DNA of 64,000 bases, taken from an uncultured Roseivirga sp. (GTDB lineage Bacteria; Bacteroidota; Bacteroidia; Cytophagales; Cyclobacteriaceae). The translations under genes and the position numbers were made by a program. The notes under the pieces are model-generated. The model worked only from the letters and a program-made list of their open reading frames with translations, was not told the DNA's origin and did no database searches. The stretch is from NCBI GenBank assembly GCA_947493005.1, contig CANLOY010000003.1, positions 558,001-622,000 of the forward strand. The letters are read 5' to 3'. Below, piece by piece: positions 33,419-41,693 of the stretch. Numbering within the stretch: the first letter of the stretch is position 1; every line of letters starts with the position of its first letter.

Positions 33419-34276
33419 TCCTCGTGAAGCTTCTAGCATATCCCACATTTCCTGAGGTACCTTTTCCAGATGACTAAATTCTCCTGCCCCCATCAACCAT
33501 TCTCCTCCATCAATGGTAACTACCTCTCCATTTACATAAGCAGAATAATCAGACATTAAATATGCCGCTAGATTTGCTAACTCCTGATGGTTTCCCACTC
33601 TACCGACTGGTACAAGTTTAGCCGGATCGAATTTATCAACCAGGTCGCCCGGCAGAAGTCTACTCCAGGCTCCTTCAGTTGGAAAAGGTCCGGGAGCAAT
33701 CGCATTTAATCTGATTTTATACTTTGCCCATTCTACTGCAAGAGAGCGAGTCATGGCCAATACGCCAGCTTTAGCACAAGCTGAAGGCACTACATATCCC
33801 GATCCTGTCCAGGCATAAGTAGTAACAATATTGAGTACTGTTCCAGGTTGTTCAGACTTAATCCATCTTTTACCCAATGCCAAAGTGAAATTGGTAGAAC
33901 CCTTTAAAACGATATCGATAACCGTATCGAATGCTCTATTTGAAAGCCTTTCTGTTGGACTTACGAAATTTCCAGCCGCATTATTCAACAGGCAGTTAAT
34001 CTGACCAAATCGTTCTTCAGTTTTTGCCAAAACATTTTCTACCTGCTCATAATCCCTCACATCGCATTGTACAGGAAGCACTTTACCACCAGTTTCAGAC
34101 TCTAATTCCTGAGCAGTTTTCTCAAGAACCTCCATTTTTCTACTGGTTATCACCAGGTTGGCACCCAGTTCCAAAAAATACTTTCCCATGGATCTTCCCA
34201 ACCCGGTACCTCCACCTGTCACTATTATTGTCTGTCCCTCTAAGGCACCATCTTTAAGCATTCCATCTGTTCTCAT
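33407..34276 (-). CDS. SDR oxidoreductase, 2,4-dienoyl-CoA reductase-like
   Basis: 289 residues. Short-chain dehydrogenase with the NADP(H) loop VTGGGTGLGRSMG, NNAAGNF, and the C-terminal region NAIAPGPFPTEGAWSRL. The usual Tyr-x3-Lys dyad is replaced around SACAKAGVLAMTRSLA, so Lys is present but Tyr is not; such a change is known in 2,4-dienoyl-CoA reductases of the SDR type, which this protein resembles. It would reduce dienoyl-CoA during beta-oxidation of unsaturated fatty acids. The start is the ATG seven codons after an in-frame TTG. Confidence 0.88.
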   Translation of the reverse strand: MRTDGMLKDGALEGQTIIVTGGGTGLGRSMGKYFLELGANLVITSRKMEVLEKTAQELESETGGKVLPVQCDVRDYEQVENVLAKTEERFGQINCLLNNAAGNFVSPTERLSNRAFDTVIDIVLKGSTNFTLALGKRWIKSEQPGTVLNIVTTYAWTGSGYVVPSACAKAGVLAMTRSLAVEWAKYKIRLNAIAPGPFPTEGAWSRLLPGDLVDKFDPAKLVPVGRVGNHQELANLAAYLMSDYSAYVNGEVVTIDGGEWLMGAGEFSHLEKVPQEMWDMLEASRGKKV

Positions 34277-34385
34277 ATACACGGCATTTTTTCGCAAGCA
34301 TCAAGTTAAAAAATATTATGCATGCAGCATAATTTTTCTGATTACCGTTCAGAAATAACACTATGAGAATTAGGTAGGAAATGGT

Positions 34386-34393
34386 CATATTTG
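34386..34393 (+). promoter_or_regulatory. Probable -7 box (CATATTTG) of OmpA-like gene
   Basis: Seven of eight positions match TAnnTTTG; 19 nt upstream of the ATG, the same spacing as at prs. Confidence 0.4.
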
Positions 34394-34412
34394 TAAAACT
34401 CAATAAAAACCT

Positions 34413-35369
34413 ATGAACGCCCTTTTAAAGAAAACTGCTCTATTCTCATTAGTCTGCTTCTTTTTGAGCTCATGTGTAGCCAAAAAAGAGTTTGACTCAC
34501 TAATGGGAGAAAGAAACACTCTTGAAAATGACAAAATCAAACTTGAAGAACAGCTTCAGGTCGCTAAAGAGAAAACAGATCGACTAGAAGTTCAAGTCGA
34601 AGATCTGAAAGGCAAAAACAATGCGTTGCAGAGTGATTTCGATTTAATCAATAAAGAATTGAAAGACGTACAGGGTGATTACAAAAGGATAAAGCAATTG
34701 TATGACAATCTTTTGACCAACAGTGGGCAGTTGAATAGTGACCTTGCTCAACAGCAACAAAGGTTGTTAGCCATTGAAGACGACCTGGAGGTTGAAAAGA
34801 AGAGGAATGAAGAGTTGGCACAAGACCTTGCAAAAAGAGAAGCGAAAGTAGCAGAGCTAGAAAGGTTAATTGCTGAAAAAGATCGAGCGGTTCAGGATTT
34901 AAAAAAGCGTGTTACAGATGCATTATTGAACTTTCAGGAGAACGATCTTTCTGTAGAAGTTAAAAATGGGAAAGTGTATGTTTCACTGGCAGAAAAACTT
35001 CTCTTCAATTCAGGAAGTACAAAAGTTGACGCAAAAGGTCAAAGTGCTTTGAAACAACTGGCCAATGCTTTAAAAGGAAATATGGATATCAACATTATGG
35101 TTGAAGGTCATACTGACAATGTACCGATATCTAAAACATCTCAATACATGAATGACAACTGGGACTTAAGCGTAATGAGAGCAACTTCTATTGTCAGGAT
35201 ATTGTTAGAGAGTGGAGTTAGCAACGATGTTATTACAGCTTCTGGAAGAGGTGAGTTTTCTCCTGTGGCCGAAAACACTACAGCGGAGAACAAAGCCTTA
35301 AACCGTAGAACTGAAATTATCCTTACTCCTAAACTTGATAAACTTTTTCAGCTGTTAGAGACTTATTAA
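34413..35369 (+). CDS. OmpA-family lipoprotein with coiled coil
   Basis: 318 residues. Lipoprotein signal ending FLSSC. Residues 25-165 form a long coiled coil of Glu/Lys/Leu heptads (NTLENDKIKLEEQLQ onward). The C-terminal OmpA-like peptidoglycan-binding domain has MVEGHTDNVPI, the NWDLSVMRATSIVR helix and the basic NRRTEIIL motif. It should tie the outer membrane to the cell wall. A stand-alone gene with a probable promoter; the small two-helix protein follows 32 bp later and may be co-transcribed. Confidence 0.92.
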   Translation: MNALLKKTALFSLVCFFLSSCVAKKEFDSLMGERNTLENDKIKLEEQLQVAKEKTDRLEVQVEDLKGKNNALQSDFDLINKELKDVQGDYKRIKQLYDNLLTNSGQLNSDLAQQQQRLLAIEDDLEVEKKRNEELAQDLAKREAKVAELERLIAEKDRAVQDLKKRVTDALLNFQENDLSVEVKNGKVYVSLAEKLLFNSGSTKVDAKGQSALKQLANALKGNMDINIMVEGHTDNVPISKTSQYMNDNWDLSVMRATSIVRILLESGVSNDVITASGRGEFSPVAENTTAENKALNRRTEIILTPKLDKLFQLLETY

Positions 35370-35401
35370 GTAGTTGAATACTTTATCATAACTCCATTTC
35401 T

Positions 35402-35656
35402 ATGGAAAATGAATTTTCAGGTTACTCGATTGAAGAATTGGAAGTCAAAAAAAAGCGATTTCTAAAACTCCAGAAAGTCATCTCTGTGATTGCTATCATA
35501 TTTGCACTCACAGTAGTCATATTGGCCATTTCAAAGCAGGCCAGTCAGCTTTACTCATTGTCTGGCCTACTTCTGGTTTTAGGCATAGGTTATCCCATGA
35601 TGGCATTTGGCCCTATCCGAAAGAAAATACAGGAAGAAATAGACAGTCGTACCTAA
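35402..35656 (+). CDS. Small two-helix membrane protein, unknown
   Basis: 84 residues: an acidic and lysine-rich N-terminal helix (YSIEELEVKKKRFLKLQ), two membrane helices (VISVIAIIFALTVVILAI and LSGLLLVLGIGYPMMAF) and a charged tail. No domain recognised. Position suggests co-transcription with the OmpA-like gene; it converges with the DUF819 gene, 9 bp away. Confidence 0.65.
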   Translation: MENEFSGYSIEELEVKKKRFLKLQKVISVIAIIFALTVVILAISKQASQLYSLSGLLLVLGIGYPMMAFGPIRKKIQEEIDSRT

Positions 35657-35665
35657 GGTTAAAAA

Positions 35666-37054
35666 TCAAGGAGATACATATTGCATTAGCTGAGCACAAA
35701 GTAATGCCCCATATGTACCCAAGGCATAACCTAACACCGCCAATAGCACTCCAACAGGCGCTAACGCGGGACTAAACGCTGATGCCACTACAGGGGCCGA
35801 TGCAGCCCCTCCTACATTGGCCTGACTTCCAACTGCAACAAAGAAGAACGGTGCCTTTATTAGCTTGGCTACAACTATCATAATAATCACATGCACCAAC
35901 ATCCAGGTAATACCAATAGAGAATAAACCCAGGTTATTAAAAATCTCTCCCACATTCATTCTCATACCAATAGTTGCCACAAGAATAAAGATAAATACGC
36001 TACCAAGTCTTGAGGCTCCAGCTCCTTCATATTTTCTCATTTTTGAAAAAGAGAGCCCTACGCCTACTGTAGTAGCAATTACAACCAACCAAAAGAAACC
36101 ATTGGCTAATGAAGTAAGACTGTTTTTCTCCAACCACTCTTTTTTCGAATTCATAAATGGAGTAATTACATCCGAACCCCAATGAGCCAGGGCAACTCCT
36201 CCAAAAGCTATGGCAAGAATTATCATGACCTCCGACAGAGTTGGTATTTTCGCGATACTAGCTTGATAGTCCTCTACCCTCTTTTTCAGATCGTCAATAG
36301 CTGTAGTATCCGATTTCAACCATCTGTCTACTTTTTTAGTAGTACTCGCTCCATACAGTAAGAAACCCGTCCAGATATTAGCGCAAATCACATCTACCAC
36401 AATCATGGTTGAGAACAGTCCATCACTCACTCCAAAAATCTCTTTCATGGAAGCTTGATTGGCACCTCCACCAATCCAACTACCTGCTACGGTAGAAAGA
36501 CCTCTCCAAACTTCCTCTGTCCCACCTACATTTAAAACATCAGGAGCTATTGCCGAAATTAAAAGTATAGCTAAAGGTCCACCTATAATAATCCCTATTG
36601 TGGCCGCAAAGAACATGATCAAGGCCTTAGGCCCCAGATTGATAATTCCTTTAAGGTCTATACTCAAACACAATAATACCAAACTGGCAGGCAGCAAATA
36701 TCTCGAAGCCATAAAGTACAGTCTGGATTCGCGTTTGTAGGAATCAATCACAGATTCTTCAATTCCAGTGTTGGTTAAAAAAGCCTCTATTTCACCAAAA
36801 GAATTCGTATCCGGTAGTTCCAGATTAATACTTGCCAAATAATCTATTAAAGAGTTATCAAACCACTCAGAAGCTATCAAGTTCAATGGCCAGTTAAGCA
36901 GCCCTGGTAAGAAATAACAAAGTAGTATGCTCGGGACGATGGTATAGAACTTCTTCCATCTGGCATTTGAAGAAGATGAGGTATGAAATACCCAGGCTAC
37001 CAGCATTACCAGTAAACCCAGAACAATTGCATCGTTAGTAAAGAGTGGTTCCAT
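35666..37054 (-). CDS. DUF819 family membrane protein (predicted permease)
   Basis: 462 residues with 10-12 membrane helices. Typical DUF819 (YjcL) features: the N-terminal FTNDAIVLGLLVMLVAWVFH, GTEEVWRGLSTVAGSWIGGGANQ in the middle, and the glycine/alanine-rich SQANVGGAASAPVVASAF near the end. The fold resembles anion/sodium exchanger-like permeases; the substrate is unknown. It is transcribed alone and divergently from the NSS transporter, 241 bp away. Length is usual for the family. Confidence 0.88.
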   Translation of the reverse strand: MEPLFTNDAIVLGLLVMLVAWVFHTSSSSNARWKKFYTIVPSILLCYFLPGLLNWPLNLIASEWFDNSLIDYLASINLELPDTNSFGEIEAFLTNTGIEESVIDSYKRESRLYFMASRYLLPASLVLLCLSIDLKGIINLGPKALIMFFAATIGIIIGGPLAILLISAIAPDVLNVGGTEEVWRGLSTVAGSWIGGGANQASMKEIFGVSDGLFSTMIVVDVICANIWTGFLLYGASTTKKVDRWLKSDTTAIDDLKKRVEDYQASIAKIPTLSEVMIILAIAFGGVALAHWGSDVITPFMNSKKEWLEKNSLTSLANGFFWLVVIATTVGVGLSFSKMRKYEGAGASRLGSVFIFILVATIGMRMNVGEIFNNLGLFSIGITWMLVHVIIMIVVAKLIKAPFFFVAVGSQANVGGAASAPVVASAFSPALAPVGVLLAVLGYALGTYGALLCAQLMQYVSP

Positions 37055-37295
37055 AAAGCATTTTTAGCAAATCAATAATAGCTGTTTTTTTGGGAATGGC
37101 ATTGATTGAAAATTAAAAACCATCACTAATCTACAATTAGTATACTCCTTTACTCTTTAACTTTCAATGTACCCCCTTCATTCACTAGACTCTGTCGTTT
37201 GCATAGTTAGATATTCTTGATAGAAGGACTTTTTTGGCAAATCGCGTTAATAGCAAATAAGAATCACATATATTCGGATTTAAAATTTTTAGTAA

Positions 37296-38687
37296 ATGGC
37301 AGCCAGAGGAGGTTTTTCCAGCAGATTAGGTTTTATAGCAGCAGCGGCGGGCTCTGCAGTAGGTTTAGGTAACATTTGGGGCTTCCCCTTTGAAGTAGGA
37401 GAAGGTGGCGGTGCCGCCTTTGTAGTTATCTACCTTTTGTTTTGTTTCATCTTATGTTTTCCTGTAATGGCTACCGAAATAGCTATTGGTAGAAAAACTC
37501 AAAAGAATCCCGTTGGAGCCTTTACGGCACTAGGCTACAAAAAATGGAATTGGGTTGGTAAACTGGGCATTCTGGCTGGTGTACTCATTCTGTCTTTTTA
37601 CAATGTAATTGCTGGTTGGGCGTTCGGGTACATCTTTGAAATGGCTGCTGGTCATTTTGGTGGTGGAGAGCAGTTTGGTGCTTACACTTTACAAGTTTTC
37701 AAAGTAGGTGGTTATGGTTTAGCATTTATGGCTACCACGGCCTTTGTAGTATCAAAAGGAATTTCTGGTGGCATTGAGAAAGCGGCAAAGATGTTAATGC
37801 CTACTCTCATCATCATGATGTTGGCCATGGTGATTTACTCACTTACTTTGCCTCATGCCATGGATGGCATCAAATTCTACCTGGTTCCGGATTTCTCTAA
37901 AATTAATGCGGGAGTTGTATATAACGCCATGGGACAGGCTTTCTTCTCGCTCTCTCTGGGTATGGGAGCATTGATTACCTATGGTAGCTATGTAAACAAA
38001 AAAGAAAACATAGTTTCTGCAGCAGCACTAATTACACTGGCAGATGTTGGTATAGCTGTTATTGCGGGTTTAATGATATTCCCTTTAATCGGTTTTATGA
38101 GTAATGGTACTATGGAAGGTGCTGCCGGAGGCCCAGGGCTTATCTTCGTTACCCTTCCACAAATATTCGGAACCCTTGGTTCTATTGGTCCGGTTGTAGG
38201 TGCCATCTTCTTTATATTATTATGCTTTGCTGCACTTACTTCAACAGTTTCTCTCCTAGAAGTACCTGTTGCCTATGTGGTAGATGAACTGAGCATTCAA
38301 AGAAAGAGAGCCGTTTGGTTAGTGGCAGGAGTTATTTTCCTAATAGGTATTCCTTCTTTACTTGGTTTCGGTTATAATGACTTCTTCAGTTCCGCCTTCA
38401 CCACTTACAAAGAAGGTGGAACGGATACTGACTTCTTATCCTTTATTGCTTCAATTGCCAATGATAGTATTCTTCCACTTGGCGGATGTATGATCGCATT
38501 CTTTGCTGCGCATGTTTGGAAAAAACACAACCTTGACGAAGAGCTAGCATCAGGATCTCCTGGTTACAAAGGCTCATTCGTTCAAAAGTATTTGAACTTT
38601 GCTGTCGGTTACCTTGCTCCTATTGTACTCGGGGTTGTATTTGTGCTTACAGTACTCTTTAAGTTCTTCGGGATAAGCATTTTCTAA
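37296..38687 (+). CDS. Sodium-dependent transporter (NSS/SNF family)
   Basis: 463 residues, about 12 membrane helices. Helix 1 carries the family signature with the unwound Na+/substrate site (AAAGSAVGLGNIWGFPFEVG), helix 6 FFSLSLGMGALITYGSY and helix 8 LLCFAALTSTVSLLE. It co-transports an amino acid or related compound with sodium, as in LeuT or TnaT homologues; the exact substrate cannot be read. Sodium coupling fits a marine life style. A stand-alone gene with a terminator right after it. Confidence 0.94.
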   Translation: MAARGGFSSRLGFIAAAAGSAVGLGNIWGFPFEVGEGGGAAFVVIYLLFCFILCFPVMATEIAIGRKTQKNPVGAFTALGYKKWNWVGKLGILAGVLILSFYNVIAGWAFGYIFEMAAGHFGGGEQFGAYTLQVFKVGGYGLAFMATTAFVVSKGISGGIEKAAKMLMPTLIIMMLAMVIYSLTLPHAMDGIKFYLVPDFSKINAGVVYNAMGQAFFSLSLGMGALITYGSYVNKKENIVSAAALITLADVGIAVIAGLMIFPLIGFMSNGTMEGAAGGPGLIFVTLPQIFGTLGSIGPVVGAIFFILLCFAALTSTVSLLEVPVAYVVDELSIQRKRAVWLVAGVIFLIGIPSLLGFGYNDFFSSAFTTYKEGGTDTDFLSFIASIANDSILPLGGCMIAFFAAHVWKKHNLDEELASGSPGYKGSFVQKYLNFAVGYLAPIVLGVVFVLTVLFKFFGISIF

Positions 38688-38710
38688 AAATTATACTTAC
38701 AAATTTAATG

Positions 38711-38742
38711 ATCCCCTTTCTTGATAGATTGGGGATTTTTTT
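38711..38742 (+). terminator. Intrinsic terminator after NSS transporter gene
   Basis: ATCCCC and GGGGAT enclose a 14-nt loop and are followed by a run of T. Confidence 0.7.
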
Positions 38743-38785
38743 ATGTCATGCAGCGTTTTTCGTTTGGTAAACGCTCTAATATTTG

Positions 38786-39856
38786 ATGAAAATCAAATTC
38801 AACGTTTATTTCGTGCTAGCATTCTTTTTTCTTCTCTCATGCACCAATGAGGAAGACACTATTTCAATTGAGAACATTAAGGTACAATTTGAAAGTGATG
38901 CCAGCTTTTTGGTGGTAGATGGAGAATCAACAGCGCATTTCAAGATTATCAACCAAGACGAAAAACAATTTCCTGTTTCATTATTCATCGACAGGGTTCT
39001 CATTAAGCACAATGGGCAAATTGTGTCGCAAGGTTCTACCACTTATAACTTCACGCCAGAAGAGCCGGGAGGACATATTTTTCTATTAGAATTTGATGGA
39101 GTAGTACTAAGTCGACATATTATTTATGCCGTTGAGGGTAAGCGAAAAGTAGAAGTTCCGGTTATATTTCATGTATCAGAAAGTGAGCCTTCGGATATAA
39201 GCGAAATTATTACCAGTGTAATAGAAAGTATAAATGAGAAGTTCAACAAGTCTGATGCTCACCAAGAGGTACAGAACAATACAGTTACTCAGATAACTTT
39301 CAAATTAGCCACCCACAACCCTGATGGTATACAACTAACAGAGCCGGGTATTAACAGGTATCCAACTGCCCATGAAGAGTTTATATATAATTCAGATTAT
39401 ACATGGCAAAGGAATTATTATTGGAATCCAGATAGTTTCATCAATGTCTGGATTGGTAAGCGCATTCACGGTCCTTTGTTTTGGTTTACCCGATTACCAG
39501 GTAGTTTCCATCATACACTACCTCAAAGAGAAATCCTACCTAAACCTGATTATGGTTATGCCAGAAGAATAGATCATGGTGATGAACCTCCAACTCATAG
39601 TCCTGAAGGCATAACATTCTCTTACCTGGATGAGCCTGGAGACATTTTGCAAGAACACCAATTGGATGGCCTTGTAAACCTTTTTGGGAAGCATTTAGGC
39701 CTCCTGCCTGTTGAGGTATCCAGAAACTTTATGAACTTCTCTGATATAGGTGCCAACGATCATTTTACTTATGCTCAAAAGGGAACCATGTGGTTCACTA
39801 TTGATTATGCAAGATGGAGAGCCAGAGAAGGCTTAGTCTTTTCAACTTCAGATTAG
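38786..39856 (+). CDS. Degenerate M43 (pappalysin/cytophagalysin)-like lipoprotein, predicted inactive
   Basis: 356 residues. Lipoprotein signal ending FLLSC. Residues 25-120 look like a beta-sandwich domain. From about residue 128 the protein follows the M43 metalloprotease pattern: VPVIFHVSES, the helix with INEKFNKSD, TFKLATHNPDG, WNPDSFINVWIG, and the Met-turn region NFMNFSDIGANDHFTYAQKG. At the place of HExGHxLGLxH it reads NLFGKHLGLLP: scaffold residues G and LGL are kept, but H, E, H and the third H are N, L, K and P. It is predicted to have no zinc or proteolysis. The start is the ATG one codon after TTG. No partner gene is evident. Confidence 0.72.
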   Translation: MKIKFNVYFVLAFFFLLSCTNEEDTISIENIKVQFESDASFLVVDGESTAHFKIINQDEKQFPVSLFIDRVLIKHNGQIVSQGSTTYNFTPEEPGGHIFLLEFDGVVLSRHIIYAVEGKRKVEVPVIFHVSESEPSDISEIITSVIESINEKFNKSDAHQEVQNNTVTQITFKLATHNPDGIQLTEPGINRYPTAHEEFIYNSDYTWQRNYYWNPDSFINVWIGKRIHGPLFWFTRLPGSFHHTLPQREILPKPDYGYARRIDHGDEPPTHSPEGITFSYLDEPGDILQEHQLDGLVNLFGKHLGLLPVEVSRNFMNFSDIGANDHFTYAQKGTMWFTIDYARWRAREGLVFSTSD

Positions 39857-39965
39857 CAATGCCTATTCGATGGTATCCAATCTGAGCTTGCCAGTTATAT
39901 AAGTTTCAGACTAAACAATTCATCAGTTTTTAAGATATTAGGACACCTAAAATCAGAGTCCTCCT

Positions 39966-41057
39966 ATGCGTACTACTTTTAAGGTTTTGTCACTCCTTTT
40001 GTTTCCTATCATGTGTTTTGGCCAAATCGAACTTATTGAGGGCCGAGCTTATGTTTGTAAAAGAACCATAGACAATATTTCTGTAGATGGAGAGGCATTG
40101 GAAACTTCCTGGGAAAAAGCATCATGGACACAGTACTTTGTAGATATAGAAGGAGACAAAAAACCAGTCCCCTATTTTAAAACAAGAGTAAAGATGCTCT
40201 GGGATGATCAATACTTTTATTTCTATGCCGAGATGGAAGAGCCCCATATTTGGGCAAAACTAACTGAAAGAGATGCTGTGATTTTTCATGACAATGACTT
40301 CGAAATTTTCATCGATCCGGACGGAGACACTCATAACTATACAGAATTTGAAGTAAATGCTTTTAATACGGTTTGGGATTTGTTACTGACCAAGCCTTAC
40401 CGAGATCATGGAAAAGCAGTGAATGCTTATGATATTCAAGGTCTCTTGTCTGCAGTAAAGGTTAATGGCACGGTTAATGACCCTTCGGACAAGGACAAAG
40501 GCTGGTCTGTTGAAGTAGCCATTCCGTGGAAGGTATTGAAAGAAGCCACTCATGTCAGCTCGCCTCCAAAAGAGAAAGATGTATGGAGAGTTAATTTTTC
40601 AAGAGTACAATGGGAAACCGAAGTGGTTGATGGAAAATATGTGAAGAAGAAAGACTCAAAAACAGGAAAGAACTTACCTGAAAACAATTGGGTATGGTCT
40701 CCTCAAAGGGCAATTGCTATGCACGAGCCTGAATTTTGGGGAATGGTGGTATTCAGCAATTTGTCAGCAGGTCAATCAATAGATTTTGTTTCTGACTTTG
40801 GAGCAGAAGAAGTAAGGCAAATACTATACAGCGTACATAGGAAACAAAACCAATATCACAGAAAAAACAGGACATATACCAGCGATAAATCATTCCTGCT
40901 GAATTACAAAGTTTTCAGTGTTGGGAAGCCTATTCAATGGAACCTGAATGCGGATAGATACGGATATCATGCCGTTATGCATCATCCATTTAATGTCAAT
41001 GTCCTCTGGCATATCGACCAGACAGGAAGGCTTTGGAAAGAGGTCAAACAGGAATAG
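39966..41057 (+). CDS. Exported carbohydrate-binding family 9-like protein
   Basis: 363 residues with a signal peptide (MRTTFKVLSLLLFPIMCFGQ). The CBM9-like core is clear: ISVDGEALETSWEKASWT, KMLWDDQYFYFYAEMEEPHI, FHDNDFEIFIDPDGDTHNY, WSVEVAIPWKVLKE and WRVNFSRVQW. CBM9-like modules bind sugars in xylanases; as stand-alone exported Bacteroidota proteins their role is uncertain. The C-terminal 80 residues (RKNQYHRKNRTYTSDK) may be a separate part. Its neighbours give no polysaccharide-utilisation context. Confidence 0.88.
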   Translation: MRTTFKVLSLLLFPIMCFGQIELIEGRAYVCKRTIDNISVDGEALETSWEKASWTQYFVDIEGDKKPVPYFKTRVKMLWDDQYFYFYAEMEEPHIWAKLTERDAVIFHDNDFEIFIDPDGDTHNYTEFEVNAFNTVWDLLLTKPYRDHGKAVNAYDIQGLLSAVKVNGTVNDPSDKDKGWSVEVAIPWKVLKEATHVSSPPKEKDVWRVNFSRVQWETEVVDGKYVKKKDSKTGKNLPENNWVWSPQRAIAMHEPEFWGMVVFSNLSAGQSIDFVSDFGAEEVRQILYSVHRKQNQYHRKNRTYTSDKSFLLNYKVFSVGKPIQWNLNADRYGYHAVMHHPFNVNVLWHIDQTGRLWKEVKQE

Positions 41058-41125
41058 AAGTATTATATGAATTGTTGAGGTAAAGTCGTTATTTGAGTGA
41101 TTTAGTTATTAATCTTAAGTAGATA

Positions 41126-41587
41126 ATGAAACTCACGACTATTCTATTTGTATTCCTACTTATGCCGCTTTTTTTGATTGTTCAAGATGGTTCTGACATT
41201 ATCTATATAAAGCCTAAAGAGCTAAATAGCTCTCATGTTGGTAAAAAGTGTCACATAGACTTTGGAAGAAAATCATTCAGAGGCATAGTAATTGACACCC
41301 TCAAAGTTAAAATCAGAAATCAGCAAATTGTATTAGTAGAACATAGAAAAGATAATGGATTTAACAATTGGTTTCGTGAGCAGTACTTAGAAACAGTAGC
41401 TTCGCACAAAGCCCCGTCTATAAGACTCTATGATTCCCGAATTGACAGTATAACATCTGAAAAGATTTACGTTTCCAGTACACTGGGGTATTATTCAGGC
41501 AACTCGCCCTTAGATACAATTACAATCATTCAACATTCATATCTAAGAAAAGATATTGCTGAAATCCTATTCAAGCATAATAATTAA
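41126..41587 (+). CDS. Exported protein, unknown function
   Basis: 153 residues with an N-terminal hydrophobic segment (LTTILFVFLLMPLFLIVQDG) that acts as a signal peptide or anchor. The rest is beta-rich with basic patches (KKCHIDFGRKSFRGIVIDTL, RLYDSRIDSITSEKIYV). No family recognised. It follows the CBM9-like gene by 68 bp and ends before a strong bidirectional terminator, so it is probably the last gene of that transcript. Confidence 0.6.
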   Translation: MKLTTILFVFLLMPLFLIVQDGSDIIYIKPKELNSSHVGKKCHIDFGRKSFRGIVIDTLKVKIRNQQIVLVEHRKDNGFNNWFREQYLETVASHKAPSIRLYDSRIDSITSEKIYVSSTLGYYSGNSPLDTITIIQHSYLRKDIAEILFKHNN

Positions 41588-41640
41588 GGCAACTTCAACA
41601 GTTTTTTAAAGGGTTTTCAATGTTGGGCATTTTGAAACTA

Positions 41641-41674
41641 AAAAAGCCACTTTGATTGCTCAAAGTGGCTTTTT
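41641..41674. terminator. Bidirectional terminator, 15-bp perfect stem
   Basis: AAAAAGCCACTTTGA and TCAAAGTGGCTTTTT pair perfectly around TTGC, giving a T tract in both directions between convergent genes. Confidence 0.92.
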
Positions 41675-41693
41675 GGTTTGTTAATTCGAAGTC

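Noticed and set aside
33407-34276. SDR lacking the catalytic Tyr as a broken enzyme
   Set aside because: 2,4-dienoyl-CoA reductases of the SDR type naturally deviate at this dyad, so the change is expected for the family.
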